Position numbers and translations under genes: made by a program. This document shows, one piece after another, positions 47,107 to 57,489 of a stretch of 64,000 nucleotides of DNA. Positions within the stretch are counted from its first letter, which is position 1. Every line of letters begins with the position of its first letter. Below the pieces are notes generated by a model, which saw nothing but the letters and a program-made list of their open reading frames with translations, searched no databases and was not told the DNA's origin. Origin of the DNA: Dermanyssus gallinae (Eukaryota; Arthropoda; Arachnida; Mesostigmata; Dermanyssidae); NCBI GenBank assembly GCA_003439945.1, contig QVRM01006776.1, positions 95,415-159,414 on the forward strand. Reading direction: 5' to 3'.

Positions 47107-47590
47107 AATAGCCTTGGCAAGCACTTTTCTGTAAGCGATCCTACAATTGAGATTGCGTTGCCCCGCTGGACGTCAACGGAAAGTATCTGGCGTAAGCCCT
47201 GTTCGGCTCTCTTGCCCCCTGAGGTTACGTTCAAATGTTTGCCCAACTAAAGTTTGTTTTTTTTAGATTTTCCTTAAGGCAATTGCCCGTGTGCGTTTTT
47301 TTCATGTCATAGCTAATTTTACTCCACTCCGGCATTCACCTTGAATAAATTGGAAACCATGCAAACCAATTTAAGAGTGGCCGGTCTGGGTCTCGAACCC
47401 AGTCCTCCCGAATGCAAGGCAAAGGCCTTGCCACTAAGCCATCTTGCTCGGTAAGTAAGTAGTCTCTCAGTCAGGGGGACTGGCCGGTGGTCCTAAGATC
47501 TCGATGGTCACTGGAATCAAGCTATAGGCTCTGCTCAGTTCGGCCCATTTGTTCGTCTTGTTCATCTCTGCTAAAATAATTCAGAGGGGA
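47107..47590 (-). pseudogene. RLE-type LINE C-terminal fragment split by SINE B
   Basis: Minus-strand peptides on both sides of SINE B belong to one RLE LINE end. AEMNKTNKWAELSRAYSLIP plus VTIEILGPPA lies at 47590-47490. After the SINE, LGKHLNVTSGGKRAEQGLRQ and ILSVDVQRGNAISIVGSL lie at 47247-47130. The same order (KYA, ETLGP, LSxDIQRGNA) is seen in the RLE elements at 43.8 and 51.7 kb. The element was therefore present before the SINE inserted. The catalytic PDG and WDAT part is not preserved upstream. Confidence 0.75.
47257..47451 (-). mobile_element. tRNA-derived SINE (family B), copy 2
   Basis: Minus-strand head CCGAGCAAGATGGCTTAGTG with box A TGGCTTAGTGG, box B GGGTTCGAGACCC, body and a terminal TCTAAAAAAAA. 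It is closely similar to the copy at 23.4-23.6 kb along the full 200 bp. It is nested in an RLE LINE fragment. No clear target-site duplication was found. Confidence 0.9.
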
Positions 47591-49790
47591 ATTTGAAGTA
47601 AGGAGGGAAGATTCTACTGAAAATGTACGAAAATACTGTGAGTATAATTAATGTTTTTATAATCTTAATTTATGCGAAATCACCAGAGGCCTGAACACAA
47701 CTGCCCCACTGATTCACGAGTCGAAGGATTCCATGTTCCTAGAACTCCTTGCGTGATAATAGCCACTCCTTCCCCGTGATCTTCAGTTCGCTGTCCGATT
47801 TAAAACCCTTTCTTTGCCATATTTTCGGGCAGACCAAATTCGTAAAAGTCGTAGAGCGACGTGCCCGGGTTACAGAGCACTAGGTCTCACCACAGGAGAC
47901 GACCCGCTCCAAAGAAACAGGGTCTTCTCGATACCGGATTAGGTGTTGCAGTGGTAGTCCCCATACGCAATGCCTTCTGCGGTTTTGTCCTATATATATA
48001 CTATATTCACACTATATCCTATATCCTGTTCTAACGCTGCCTCCATTACATCTAGCATTCGCAATGTGACGCGCCGATTACTGTTCACCAGGTCGTTCAC
48101 TTTGATAAAGAGTTCGGTCGTTGGCCCTGCCTATTCTAGGATCGTCGCCTAAACACTCCCGGCTTTCACGACAATGGGCACTACTTGCATGCGCAGGCTG
48201 GCACCTGTAACGCCAATACTCTATTCGCGTCGCTAGATGTCCTACTACGTTATCGCAAACAAGGCTCTAACTTCGTACTTGTGTAAGGACTTGCTCTATA
48301 TTTATATGAACCTTGAGTGCAATAGTTGTAAAATAAACAAAATATTATTGGCAATTTTCGTCTAAAATAATGTACGCATTGTCAACGATGATGAACCCTT
48401 TACCCAAAGACATATATCAAAAATATGCTATAAAGCAATAGCCCATACCGAAGAACAATGCATCGTAACCCAGCTTGGCCAGTTATAAAAAAATAAGGAG
48501 TTTGCCTACTAGCATTATCATTCTTATCACAATCGACGGGAAGACGACCAAAATGAAAGAAAAACAAAAGGCTAAGCCCAATGAGCCCAAGAAGCTCTAA
48601 TCCTGCGCAGTCGGCTTCCACTGGTAATAATTACCTAGTATCGGTTGTTCTAGCAATGCTTCTCCTGTCTGGTGGCTTTAATTTGTTTCTAATAGCTTGC
48701 AGCATATTTATGCTAATGTTCGCCGTGCTAGAAACGCGCGCAGAAACGCAGACAACGTACTACTTACTGGTCGACAATGGTTAGCAAGGGAGACACGACC
48801 TACCGGGCTACCGACATGTTACTGACGGTGTGTAGCCAGCCAGAGGCTGGCTGCTGCTGCTGCTGCCTGGGCAATGACAACCCCGAACCTCTGCTTCACA
48901 AAGAATCACGTCTTCACCTTCATCTACACATCTGCCCGCTCGAGCTCGACCCGTACCTGCTCTACTTTCAGCCGAAGTAAGTCTTGCGGCGGAGGGGACC
49001 TACGGCAGAGGGGCGTTTGCGGCGGCTGGGTCGATCTGTGCGGTCCGCTAATCCGCGCTCAGCAGTCGGTCTTTTCTAATCAAAGTAATGGCGTGGCATG
49101 GTACGTTTTCCGCAGCCATGTGCCGCTGCCATGGCCTGGTCGTCGGTCGAGATCGAGGTCTTTGTATGTGCGGAGCTCGTCGGCTGGGCATCGTCGCCTT
49201 CACTACCAGGTTGTACAGGGGCGGCGCGGGGCGGGGGGGGGGGGGGGGGGGAGGAGGTGTGAGGGGGTACCGGTGCTAATAATGATGGTAGCCGTGGTAT
49301 TACAGCACGTGCACAATGAATGCTGTTTAGCCCCGCCAGCAGCACATAAATGGCCGGCCGCAGACAACCCCGCCTGTGAGAAAGCGAAGTCGAACACGCC
49401 ACCGCCGGGCTGATTCGGAACTCCATTCGAGTCCATTATTGCACTGAGCGCCAAGAGGCGGCGAACTGCACGACCATCGTGTATGCAATGCGGCTCGTTT
49501 ATCCTACGATACTTCTTCATCGTCGAGAGTCGCAATCTTCGGTCGAGTTCCCCTTCGGGCTAATCCCGCCCCGCTAGAAAGCCTAGTACAGCTGCTCCTA
49601 TTGCCGAACACAGACACAAACTATCGATTACGTAGTGAACCAGCCCGCGTAGGTTCCTACAAGGTGTTGTGTCTCCACAGACATTTAGCTAACAAAAAAC
49701 CAAAATACTCTGATTGTGTAATAGACCAACTGTTAAAATTGATATGAGTTTACGCATGTTGAGATACGCATACCGGTGCCGCAGTCCCTG

Positions 49791-49792
<2 letters not shown>
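47591..49792. other. Unassigned sequence; GC-rich from 48.8 to 49.5 kb
   Basis: The GC-rich part contains CTGCTG runs and an uninterrupted run of about 19 G (49233-49251). Overlapping ORFs such as 48874-49413 on the plus strand are Gly/Arg/Ser-rich and show no domain. A hydrophobic stretch encoded at 48650-48740 could be a membrane segment by chance. No gene is called. Confidence 0.4.
49233..49251 (+). repeat. Poly-G run
   Basis: An uninterrupted G tract in a G-rich context, capable of forming G-quadruplexes and prone to slippage or sequencing error. Confidence 0.85.
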
Positions 49793-49838
<46 letters not shown>

Positions 49839-49893
49839 TATATAAAAATATATATATAAATATATATATAAAAAAAAAATATATATATATATA
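49793..49893. repeat. (TA)n/A-rich tract flanked by a 9-bp direct repeat
   Basis: TA repeats with A-rich breaks. AGTCCCTGC occurs just outside both ends (49783-49791 and 49895-49903), like a target-site duplication around a tail-only insertion. An inverted copy, GCAGGGACT, follows at 49917-49925. Confidence 0.85.
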
Positions 49894-49925
49894 GAGTCCC
49901 TGCCTCGTACACGTTAGCAGGGACT

Positions 49926-51558
49926 TCTTCAGCACATCGTACTAACTAATGGGGGGATGGGGTCATAAAAACGATCCTTTCGAATGTAACGGGAGGACTA
50001 TTGCTGCAGTTTTTACTTAAAGTCATCGTTAGTTTTCCCCAGACCCGACTTGATTTTTTAGCTATATCATAACAAAAAGGCAACGTTTTGCCTAGTCTAA
50101 GACATGCATAATCTTATACGCTCATAATGTTTGTTAAATTCGTTTTTTTTTCTATCTGCATTATTAATTAGCTAGTCGCAGTTAAAAATATATTCAAATA
50201 TGTAGTATTGACTCATTATTAATTTCAGTAGTATATCGCACGTAAAAGAAGGTCTTCTTCTAATTTCCTGGTCCTACATAACAGATCTGGCTAGTTTTAC
50301 AATACAAAGGTGGCTCCTACAACGCCAACACAGTTTAGCTTAGAAAACGCCGGCAACGTGGAAGAGAATATGCATGCCATACCGGGACACAGTGACCTTT
50401 GCGTTTGCTGATTCTAGCCGTATTGACGCTTTGATTATGCTGCTTTAAAAACACGCATTTCAGCGCACGCGACAGTTACATTCGCAGTGCCACATATAGG
50501 ATATGCAATATCTGTGATAACCGGCCTTGCAGCGCACATCCCGCGGGCATGCCGCTATTCAGGTTCATAGGATTCTTGGACATTTAGTTAGTTTAAGCGA
50601 TCCGTACATTCGCTTCCAATATCCAATATCATCAGCCTTATAGAGTTAGCAATAGAATATTACTTTGCATTTTGCACTAAACAAATTTATATCATCGTTG
50701 TTAAATTACACCCTGTGACCGCCTAAAAGCGCTGGCGGATACATTTTTGATTGACGTATGTATCTCGTGCATATCTCGTTGTTGCAATATTGAGGAAGAT
50801 ATCACTATATTCAACTCAATATATAATAATAACTACCCGAAATGCGCGACTTAAATAGAACCTGATGTAGATTTATGCAGAATCCAATGTTTACCTGAAC
50901 ATTTGCCAAAATAAACATTATTGAATACTTATAAACGCAAGGTAATTGAGAGCAACTTATGCCTTCAGCTGGAAAAATTCTACTTCTTGTTCTAACCAAA
51001 CTGTTAGCATCGTAATTGATTTTTCTAAGTTTTCAGGCCATAATTAAGAGCTATGGTTCTGTGGAATTGAATAGTCCCATCAAGAAACAAAGCCCAACAA
51101 TTGTTGTTTCTTTGACAACAACAAATCAAGAGGAAAGCGATATTTGTAAATGTTTATGTTTTTTTAGAGACAACTTTAGAAAGCCCTTCAATGAGACCTT
51201 TAGATTGCTTTTGTTAGAAATGTGTCGGTCAAATGTCCCTCGTAAGTTTATATTTTTTAATTAAGATATTTACCTAACAAACGATACATAAATGTTGTAC
51301 ATTAAAGAAATTAAAACAAAATAGAAAACTTCTGTTGCGATTTTTAGATGGATCGGTTATTGAAATATGCATTCATCTTAATTTAGGCAATGAAATATTT
51401 CTGTGATCGTCAACCTTACAGGTAACCTGTATGTTCATGCTATAGGTAGATGTATAATGAAAACCATGCAAATAGTTGCTCCGCCCAGTAAATGCCATTA
51501 ACAGCACTGGCTGGTTGACATAGCCTATTTGTTTACTGGAAATTTAATAAAGTTCAAA
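49926..51558. other. Unassigned AT-rich sequence
   Basis: No gene recognised. Short ORFs at 50811-50999 (minus) and 51016-51264 (plus) have no family resemblance. Confidence 0.5.
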
Positions 51559-51559
51559 A

Positions 51560-51590
<31 letters not shown>

Positions 51591-51595
51591 TATAT
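51559..51595. repeat. (AAT)n array at the 3' side of the RLE LINE
   Basis: About ten AAT units followed by TATATA, lying roughly 110 bp beyond the RLE LINE stop in element sense. It is probably the element's 3' tail or part of its target. Confidence 0.85.
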
Positions 51596-51709
51596 TTTTT
51601 ATACTACTTTTATTTGCTTAAATATTAGAGGTAACAATTGTCTCTTTATGAACGTGTACACCGGTTAATTAAAAGTGAAAATGTCACTCAAGATTCGGGC
51701 GTGTCCAGT

Positions 51710-54533
51710 CTAGCAGCGTTCCGCGCACAGAGGCGGCGTTACCCCGCTGAATGTCCAGCGATAGTCTCTGGTGCAGGTACTCGGCAGCTCTAGTGTTACC
51801 TGTCGAACGGTTGAGCGCCTTGCCGACACGTTAAATGAGTTTGTGCGTCTTCGGGCCGGGTCCCCCCAGTGTCTCGAATGCCAGCGGGCGAAAATCGTGG
51901 GGGTAGGTAATACTGGCATACTTTCTGCACTTATTCGCCTCCGCCAACATAGATGCGTGACCAGCATGTTCCGCTCCCGCACTGACCATTGAAGGGGCTA
52001 ATGAGTCAGTAACGGTTGCATCCCATACCAGCATGCAACCCATCTCAAAGGACGTTAGTGTCAGTCCGTCCGGTCGTTTTCCATCATTCCTGCAGAGGCC
52101 AGGAGGCTCGAAAATGCAAGGAAAACCAGCAGACCTCAAGGCTCGGCTAATTGTCCCATTAAGTGCTGCGTGCCGGGCTCGACGACCTGAGCTTAAAGCA
52201 CAAGAGAGACCATGGTGTGCCTGTGGCCCCACTTGATCGCCGCATCTACATTGGTGCGGGAAAACGAGAGCTGTCCCCAGGCGTAGCCCCGCACTAATCC
52301 GAACAGCGTCGTCATCTAGTAAAGTGCCTAAGTGAACACTGGGGAGAGCCTGTAATCAGGCCCCGGCACTTTTTGCAGAGACCGCCCGTAGCCTGGCCTT
52401 GTCAGTCGTAGTGGGGGCTTGCTCAAGTAGATGCACAAATGGGTCGACCAGCTTTTCTGGGAAAGGGTGTCCGTGGGTATGACACCGCACAGAGACGCTA
52501 ATCTCTCGACTAAGGCTGCCAAAGTGTGATCGTAGACACTTTTGCCTGTGTTGTCCAGCAACCGTTTGGCTTTTTCCGATGTCTGGAACATAAAGAAGGT
52601 TATGGCAGACCCAGCCAACGCTACAGCATCAGGCATGCCCAGTCCACCTAAGGATATGGGAAGCAGAGCTGCAAGCCTGCATTGGGTGAAAGGCGTATGT
52701 TCAGGAGCATCTCCAGTGTTTTCAAGGTCCACTCGTTGAATTCTCGAGGGTCAAGTCGAAACAGTTGGTCCCTCTAAGCAGGTGCGTTATCCGGGCCGCC
52801 GAAAAGCATGATCTTAGTAGGAATATTCCGCGATGAGATCCCAGCGATGGAAGACGGCTAGCGGCAACTTCAAGCTTCTCTCTCCACGCGTCTAAAGGCC
52901 CAGGTAATCCCTCTTGGCAGAGGGGAACCCCGAGGAGCTCAATGTCGCTCTTTTGAACGACCTTGCAACCGGGAAGGAGATGGCATAGCTCCGATATATC
53001 CGGCAAGATCATATCCTCGGACCCCGTGACGTAGACCTCGCATTTCGCAGGATTTAGGGACCACTCACCCTCTTGAAGTCCCGGACTCTGCGAATATCAC
53101 CGATTACTGTAGCTAGGTCACCTCCAAGCACACCGTCGTCCAAGTACCAAGCATTTAGAGGACACTGTAGGGAGTCTATCAAGTCTTTTACGCACAAACA
53201 GAACAAAGGCGGACTTAAAGGGTCTCCTTGTTGAAGGCCGGACTGCGAAGATATAGTGGCCTGCGGCAAGATCAAATGCGACGGTTGGGCGTACGCCGCA
53301 TGTACCTGGTGAAACATTTGCGGAGCGTAGCATTTCACCACGTTTAGCAAGTGGTCTCTCCTGACGCTGTTAAAGGCATTCCTAAAATCTTATTTAACCA
53401 AAACGGTTGGGCCACTGCGGGAGTTTATAAAGGCGCGGGAGGAGTTAATTCCGATCTCCGTACCGCCAGTAGTTGCAAAGCCCAGCTGATGAGAACCAAT
53501 TGTTGATAATATTTTAGCTTTGTTGGCAGCGCACCTAATTTTTGAAGCCAACCTTTGGAGTGTAGACGAGCATGCTATCGAGCGGAGCCGTCTTTCTTCT
53601 TGAGAGCAAATAGTCGTGCCCCAAATATAATAGGTTGAAGGGTTACAGGAGGAGCCCCCCACCGGAGAATGTCTACAACCTTTGCCAGTGCATCTGCTAG
53701 TCTGTCAGCGACGGACCTTAAGACCGCGGACAACAGGTCCTGAAGAAGTCGAGGCCTAAGGAAGTCAAGACCAGCTGCAGGGCTTCTGGGGAAGGATCTC
53801 ACGGCCAAACGCACTTCGTCGCTGGAGGTAGTAGATGGCAGTATAGTCGGAGGACGAGATGGCAAGCAAAGGTCCGAGAGGGCCTGTGGATGTTTGTCTC
53901 GAAGAGACTCAAGGCTTTCGGACTGAGATATAAATGTGTCCGTGGAGCCAATAAGCCTGGCGGCGCCAGAGACATCTCCTTCGAAGAGCTTGACTATGGC
54001 GCGTCTAAAGATCTCGTCCTCAGAGTCCCTTCTGGTATTTGTCCTAGTTTCATGATGCTCAACGTTCTCAATCCTTAAACTCTGCACAAAGTCGCGAAAG
54101 TTCTTTTTGATATAACTGTAAGAGAACGTGAGTCGTTCCGAAGTCATGGAAGGCGCAGCACTACCGGTGCGAAAGAAAACACTGAGTGCCAGGCCTCCAT
54201 GTCGTTGTTCGACGCGACCTTTAATAAAACTTTTGTCAATTCGTCTGCGACGGATGCTCTGACAGCCTTAGGCAACACGCGGACTAGCCTTGCATGTCGC
54301 ATGGCACTCTGAATGTGTCCGATAAGTTCCTCCGAGGTGGCTGATACGCCAGTGGTTGGCGTTACTTCTATGCCTCTGACGCCGGGGTGTCTGGCGGACA
54401 TGTGTCTAGAAAGTCATCTTCTTGTGTATCTGTTGTTGCACACAAGGCAAGCGACCCTGTTAGAATCCTCTCCAGAATCATCCGAAACGTTTAGTGACAT
54501 CGCTAAGTTGATATTAGAGCTGTAGTCTTCCAT
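51710..54533 (-). pseudogene. RLE LINE ORF2: zinc finger, RT, CCHC, endonuclease (broken)
   Basis: It starts ATGGAAGACTAC at 54533. The zinc finger CLVCNNRYTRR(stop)LSRHMSARH lies near 54430-54385, with a TGA inside. An RT follows: AVRSFPRSPAAGLDFLRPRL (about 53790), LRSIACSSTLQRLASKI (about 53570), DFRNAFNSVRRD after a TAA (about 53385), GLQQGDPLSPPLF (about 53215) and the catalytic WYLDDG (about 53140). FTQCRLAALLPISLGGLGMP (about 52670) and CRCGDQVGPQAHHGLSC (about 52240) precede the endonuclease with RPDG and WDAT, the PD-(D/E)XK signature, then AEANKCRKYASI and DIQRGNAASV. Frame changes near 54146, 53575, 53050, 52730 and 52300 show decay. Confidence 0.85.
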
Positions 54534-54535
54534 TA
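54531..54535 (-). promoter_or_regulatory. TAATG stop/start overlap joining ORF1 and ORF2
   Basis: On the minus strand TAA (ORF1 stop) and ATG (ORF2 start) share one A. Such overlaps allow termination-reinitiation, as described for the insect LINE SART1. Function here is inferred from position. Confidence 0.75.
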
Positions 54536-56080
54536 TAGAGAAAAGTTCTTTAGCTTATCGACTACCGGCAGCAAAGCTAATAACGGCTTTAGTGATTCGG
54601 CAATCGTCGTAAGTGTGGCTGCCAGGTCAGGACTTATACCTTGGAGTACTTTTGCTAGGTCAGACAAGGTGGTTCCGATACTGCCTGGTGGCGTCGCCTT
54701 CTTAACTTTGTGCTTCCGAACCCTTCGTGTCAAAGGACGCGGTCGGGTAACCGAGCTTACTCTACTATATCTAGTAGGCTTGCGTCGAGGAAGGCGCCGA
54801 AGTCTGGGCAAAATAACGTGTGGAGCGCTCCCGTCCTGGGCCGATAAGATTCCCCGCAAGACTGCAGCGTACGACGGTCTGTCATCCGTGACGCCCCGTG
54901 TAGAGTCTCCCACAGGAACCGGAACCGGGCACTGGACTTCTTCTGTGATGACTGCTGAGGGATTAACCGTCTGCACCTGTCAAAGAGTTCTAACTTCCAT
55001 GATAATCCGGTTCTTCTCACGAAGGTAGGCTAAACGTGGACAAGAGGGGGAACCAGCCGCGTGAGACCCGTTGCAGTTGACACACCTCGAGGGATTGGCA
55101 CATTCCGCTGCCAGGTGGTCTGACTTGCCACACTTTTTGCAAGCCCTTCGCAGAGTGCATCTATCAGCAAAATGGCCCGCTTTTTGACAGTTAAAGCACA
55201 GTTTTGGCTGGTCTGGTTCAAGTATCACCGGATGGACCTTGAAACCTAGAAACACTGACGCTGGTGGTTGACGCTCAAATGTTAGAATCACCCTACTGAG
55301 CGGTATTTTACCCGCCTGCGTTGAGTGGTAAAGACGTCGTACGGCGGTAACCCCAGCACTACTTAATTCATCTCGTATCTCGTCTTCGGCAAAAGCCACG
55401 TTTACGCCTTGGATCCTTGCTCTGAAACTCGTCAAGGCGGGGCAAACAGCCGATACGGAAACTTCACCAAGAGCTGTCAGTTGCAACAGACTTTTGGCGG
55501 CTTCCACACTGCTAACCCAGACATGAGCTCCGCCGTTCCCCTTTGAGATCTTGCTTCCCGGTGAGATAGCGTATATCTTTTTGAAGAGACGCAGCATCGA
55601 GCCTTCCGCAAAGTCACTGGATTTTGAACCGTCTGGGCAGCTCTTGCGGATGATAACCTTGAAGGTATTAATAGACCCCGATGAGATGTCGCTTTTAAGT
55701 TTCTCTAATAGACGCTGCTCGCGGGAAATTGCATTCTTCACGCTGCGTGAGATCACCACAGAAAACCCATCTTTAGGGTGAGTCTCCGGCTGTTCGTCGT
55801 TGCTGGCTTCGGTGAGCGAACACTTCCTCCGTTTGGTGCCAGAGGCAGTATTGCTTCTAGGAGGAGCGTCTGGCGCGGCTGGAAACCCGGCGACACTCGA
55901 AGGCAATTCACCACTATTTTCCGAAGCCTCCATCGTCGCGCTGGAGCTAGAGTCATCCACACGCCCAGCGACAATTGGCTCGCTACATGACACGGTGTTA
56001 CCAACCACACCTGAATTACATTGCACCCTGGATATATCTAGGCTATCCGGGGGCTTCCTTCGATTGGCCTCACCCGACAT
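54533..56080 (-). pseudogene. RLE LINE ORF1: gag-like protein with three zinc knuckles
   Basis: The ATG at 56080-56078 opens a 515-codon frame interrupted once by TGA at 54977-54979. The N-terminal third is Ser/Pro-rich with a basic KRRKCS patch. The middle (about 55220-55690) has the GVNVAFAEDEIRDELSSAGV and ILTFERQPP pattern found in gag-like ORF1 proteins of I, Jockey and R1 elements. Three knuckles follow: CFNCQKAGHFADRC, CKKCGKSDHLAAEC and CVNCNGSHAAGSPSC (55200-55070). The C-terminal part has SYAAVLRG and a basic RRLPRRKPTRYSR stretch. It probably binds element RNA as in other LINEs. The stop TAA shares its last A with the ORF2 start. Confidence 0.88.
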
Positions 56081-56105
56081 CGCAGCACGACTGCGGGTGA
56101 TAAAA

Positions 56106-56109
<4 letters not shown>

Positions 56110-56140
<31 letters not shown>
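56110..56140. repeat. (TA)n tract between tRNA-like head and RLE LINE ORF1
   Basis: About 31 bp of TA, 30 bp upstream of the ORF1 ATG. Confidence 0.95.
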
Positions 56141-56141
56141 G

Positions 56142-56215
56142 TCCCGACTTAGGTATCGAACTCTGTCCCGTTGAGTGATAGTCGGTGGCACTGCCAATAG
56201 GCCAATAGACCCGTT
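56142..56215 (-). mobile_element. tRNA-like SINE head with (TA)n tail (family G)
   Basis: On the minus strand a box-A-like TGGCCTATTGG (56194-56204) and a box-B-like AGTTCGATACC (56152-56162) are spaced as in a tRNA, followed by AAGTCGGGACG and the TA tract. Each box departs from the consensus by one position. It may be a very short SINE with a TA tail or part of the RLE element's 5' end. Only one copy is seen in the window. Confidence 0.55.
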
Positions 56216-56734
56216 GGCTTTATGGACTCCTAACTACCACGTCTTCAGCCGCCACAATGTGTAAACCTATGATCTGCGATGACGAGCAAATCGAACCCGG
56301 TCAGCTGGAGGGCCCGAGAAGAATCCGATTCCTCAGAGACGCAACCAAACTGTCTCCGAGTGTACACTATGCACCCGTCGCTCACTCACTACACTCACAA
56401 TCGTTGATGCAATTATCACTGCAAAAGTCTATTTTGTGGAAACCGACAAACCCACGACCACACTCTAGCAAATCAAACGCCAAAAAAATAATAATAATAA
56501 TGATAAAGTTCTATTGTTGCAATGCGTAAGCAACTATAAAATTAGCAATACAAACTAATAAAATTAGTTTCGTTTATTATCTCACTAATTCAGCAGATCT
56601 ATATTAATGTCATATTTCATATAATACTTAAGTTAGAACATCAAACATTAGCTAGCCTTGCCAACATTGCGTACATTGGGTAGAAAAAATATATATATGT
56701 GACCTTTTCATTTTTGGTTATATCCTCACACATA
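56216..56734. other. Unassigned sequence
   Basis: Contains an A-rich AATAATAATAATAATG run near 56486-56503. No gene seen. Confidence 0.5.
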
Positions 56735-57176
56735 TCCTCCAGGTTCGGGCGTGTCCAGTCTAGCAGAATTCCACGCAAAGTGGCGGCAGCAACCCTGCTG
56801 AATGTCCAGCGATAGTTTCTGGTGCAGGTACTCGACAGCTCTAGTGTACCCTGTCGAATGGTTGAACGCCTTGCTGACACGTTGAATAAGTTTGTGCGTC
56901 ATCAGCCCAGGTCCTCCCAGTGTCTTGAATACCAGCGGGCGAGAGTCGTGGAGGGTAGGTAATTCTGACACTTTTCTGCACTTATTCGCCTTTGCCAACA
57001 TAAGAGCGTGACCAGCATGTGACCGCACTGACAGTTGAAGGGGCCAATGAGTCAGTACCGGTTACATCTAATACCAGCATGCAATCTATCTCGAAGGACG
57101 TTACTGCTAGTCCGTCTAGTTGCTTTCTATCAATCATGCGAAGGCCAGGAGACTCGAGTCTGAGTTTAAGACACAA
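56735..57176 (-). pseudogene. Second RLE LINE copy, 5'-truncated endonuclease end
   Basis: This corresponds to about 51.7-52.1 kb of the main RLE element on the same strand. Matching peptides are SPGLRMIDRKQLDGLAVTSF, DSLAPSTVS, ANKCRKVSELP and THKLIQRVSKAFNHSTGYTR, continuing into LSLDIQQG. The PD of the active site is changed (QLDG) and WDAT reads LDVT, so the nuclease is dead. Similarity to the other copy stops beyond the coding end, where the 3' sequences differ, so the two copies may be separate subfamilies. Confidence 0.85.
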
Positions 57177-57179
57177 GAC

Positions 57180-57416
57180 CTTGGATTAACGAACGGTGCA
57201 GGGTAGCCAAACAAGCTAGTAGGTTGACACGCGAATGTCTAAAGATCGTCCCGGTGATGAAGCCGTTGGCTGCGTTGGTTACACAGCGGGTTAGGGAAGG
57301 CGTATAGGGAAGAGAAGCAAAAGTACTATGAAAGGAAAGAGTGGGCAGCAATAAGAAAGACTTACGAACGTCCACATACGGGGCTGAACCTGAAGGGGGG
57401 GATACAGTGTTCCGAG

Positions 57417-57489
<73 letters not shown>

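Larger units (their letters stand above)
51600..56080 (-). mobile_element. Two-ORF non-LTR retrotransposon with restriction-like endonuclease
   Basis: An almost complete minus-strand element: gag-like ORF1 (56080-54533), then ORF2 (54533 to about 51710) with an N-terminal CCHH zinc finger, RT, CCHC motif and C-terminal restriction-like endonuclease. The 3' UTR ends near an AAT array. ORF1 and ORF2 overlap by one base in TAATG. RLE-clade elements such as R2, R4, NeSL and Hero usually have a single ORF, so this pairing is unusual. Several stops and frameshifts make this copy inactive. A (TA)n tract and a tRNA-like sequence lie just upstream of ORF1. Confidence 0.85.

Noticed and set aside
48874..49413. 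179-codon Gly/Arg-rich plus-strand ORF
   Set aside because: Low complexity, crosses a poly-G run, and rival ORFs exist on the other strand.
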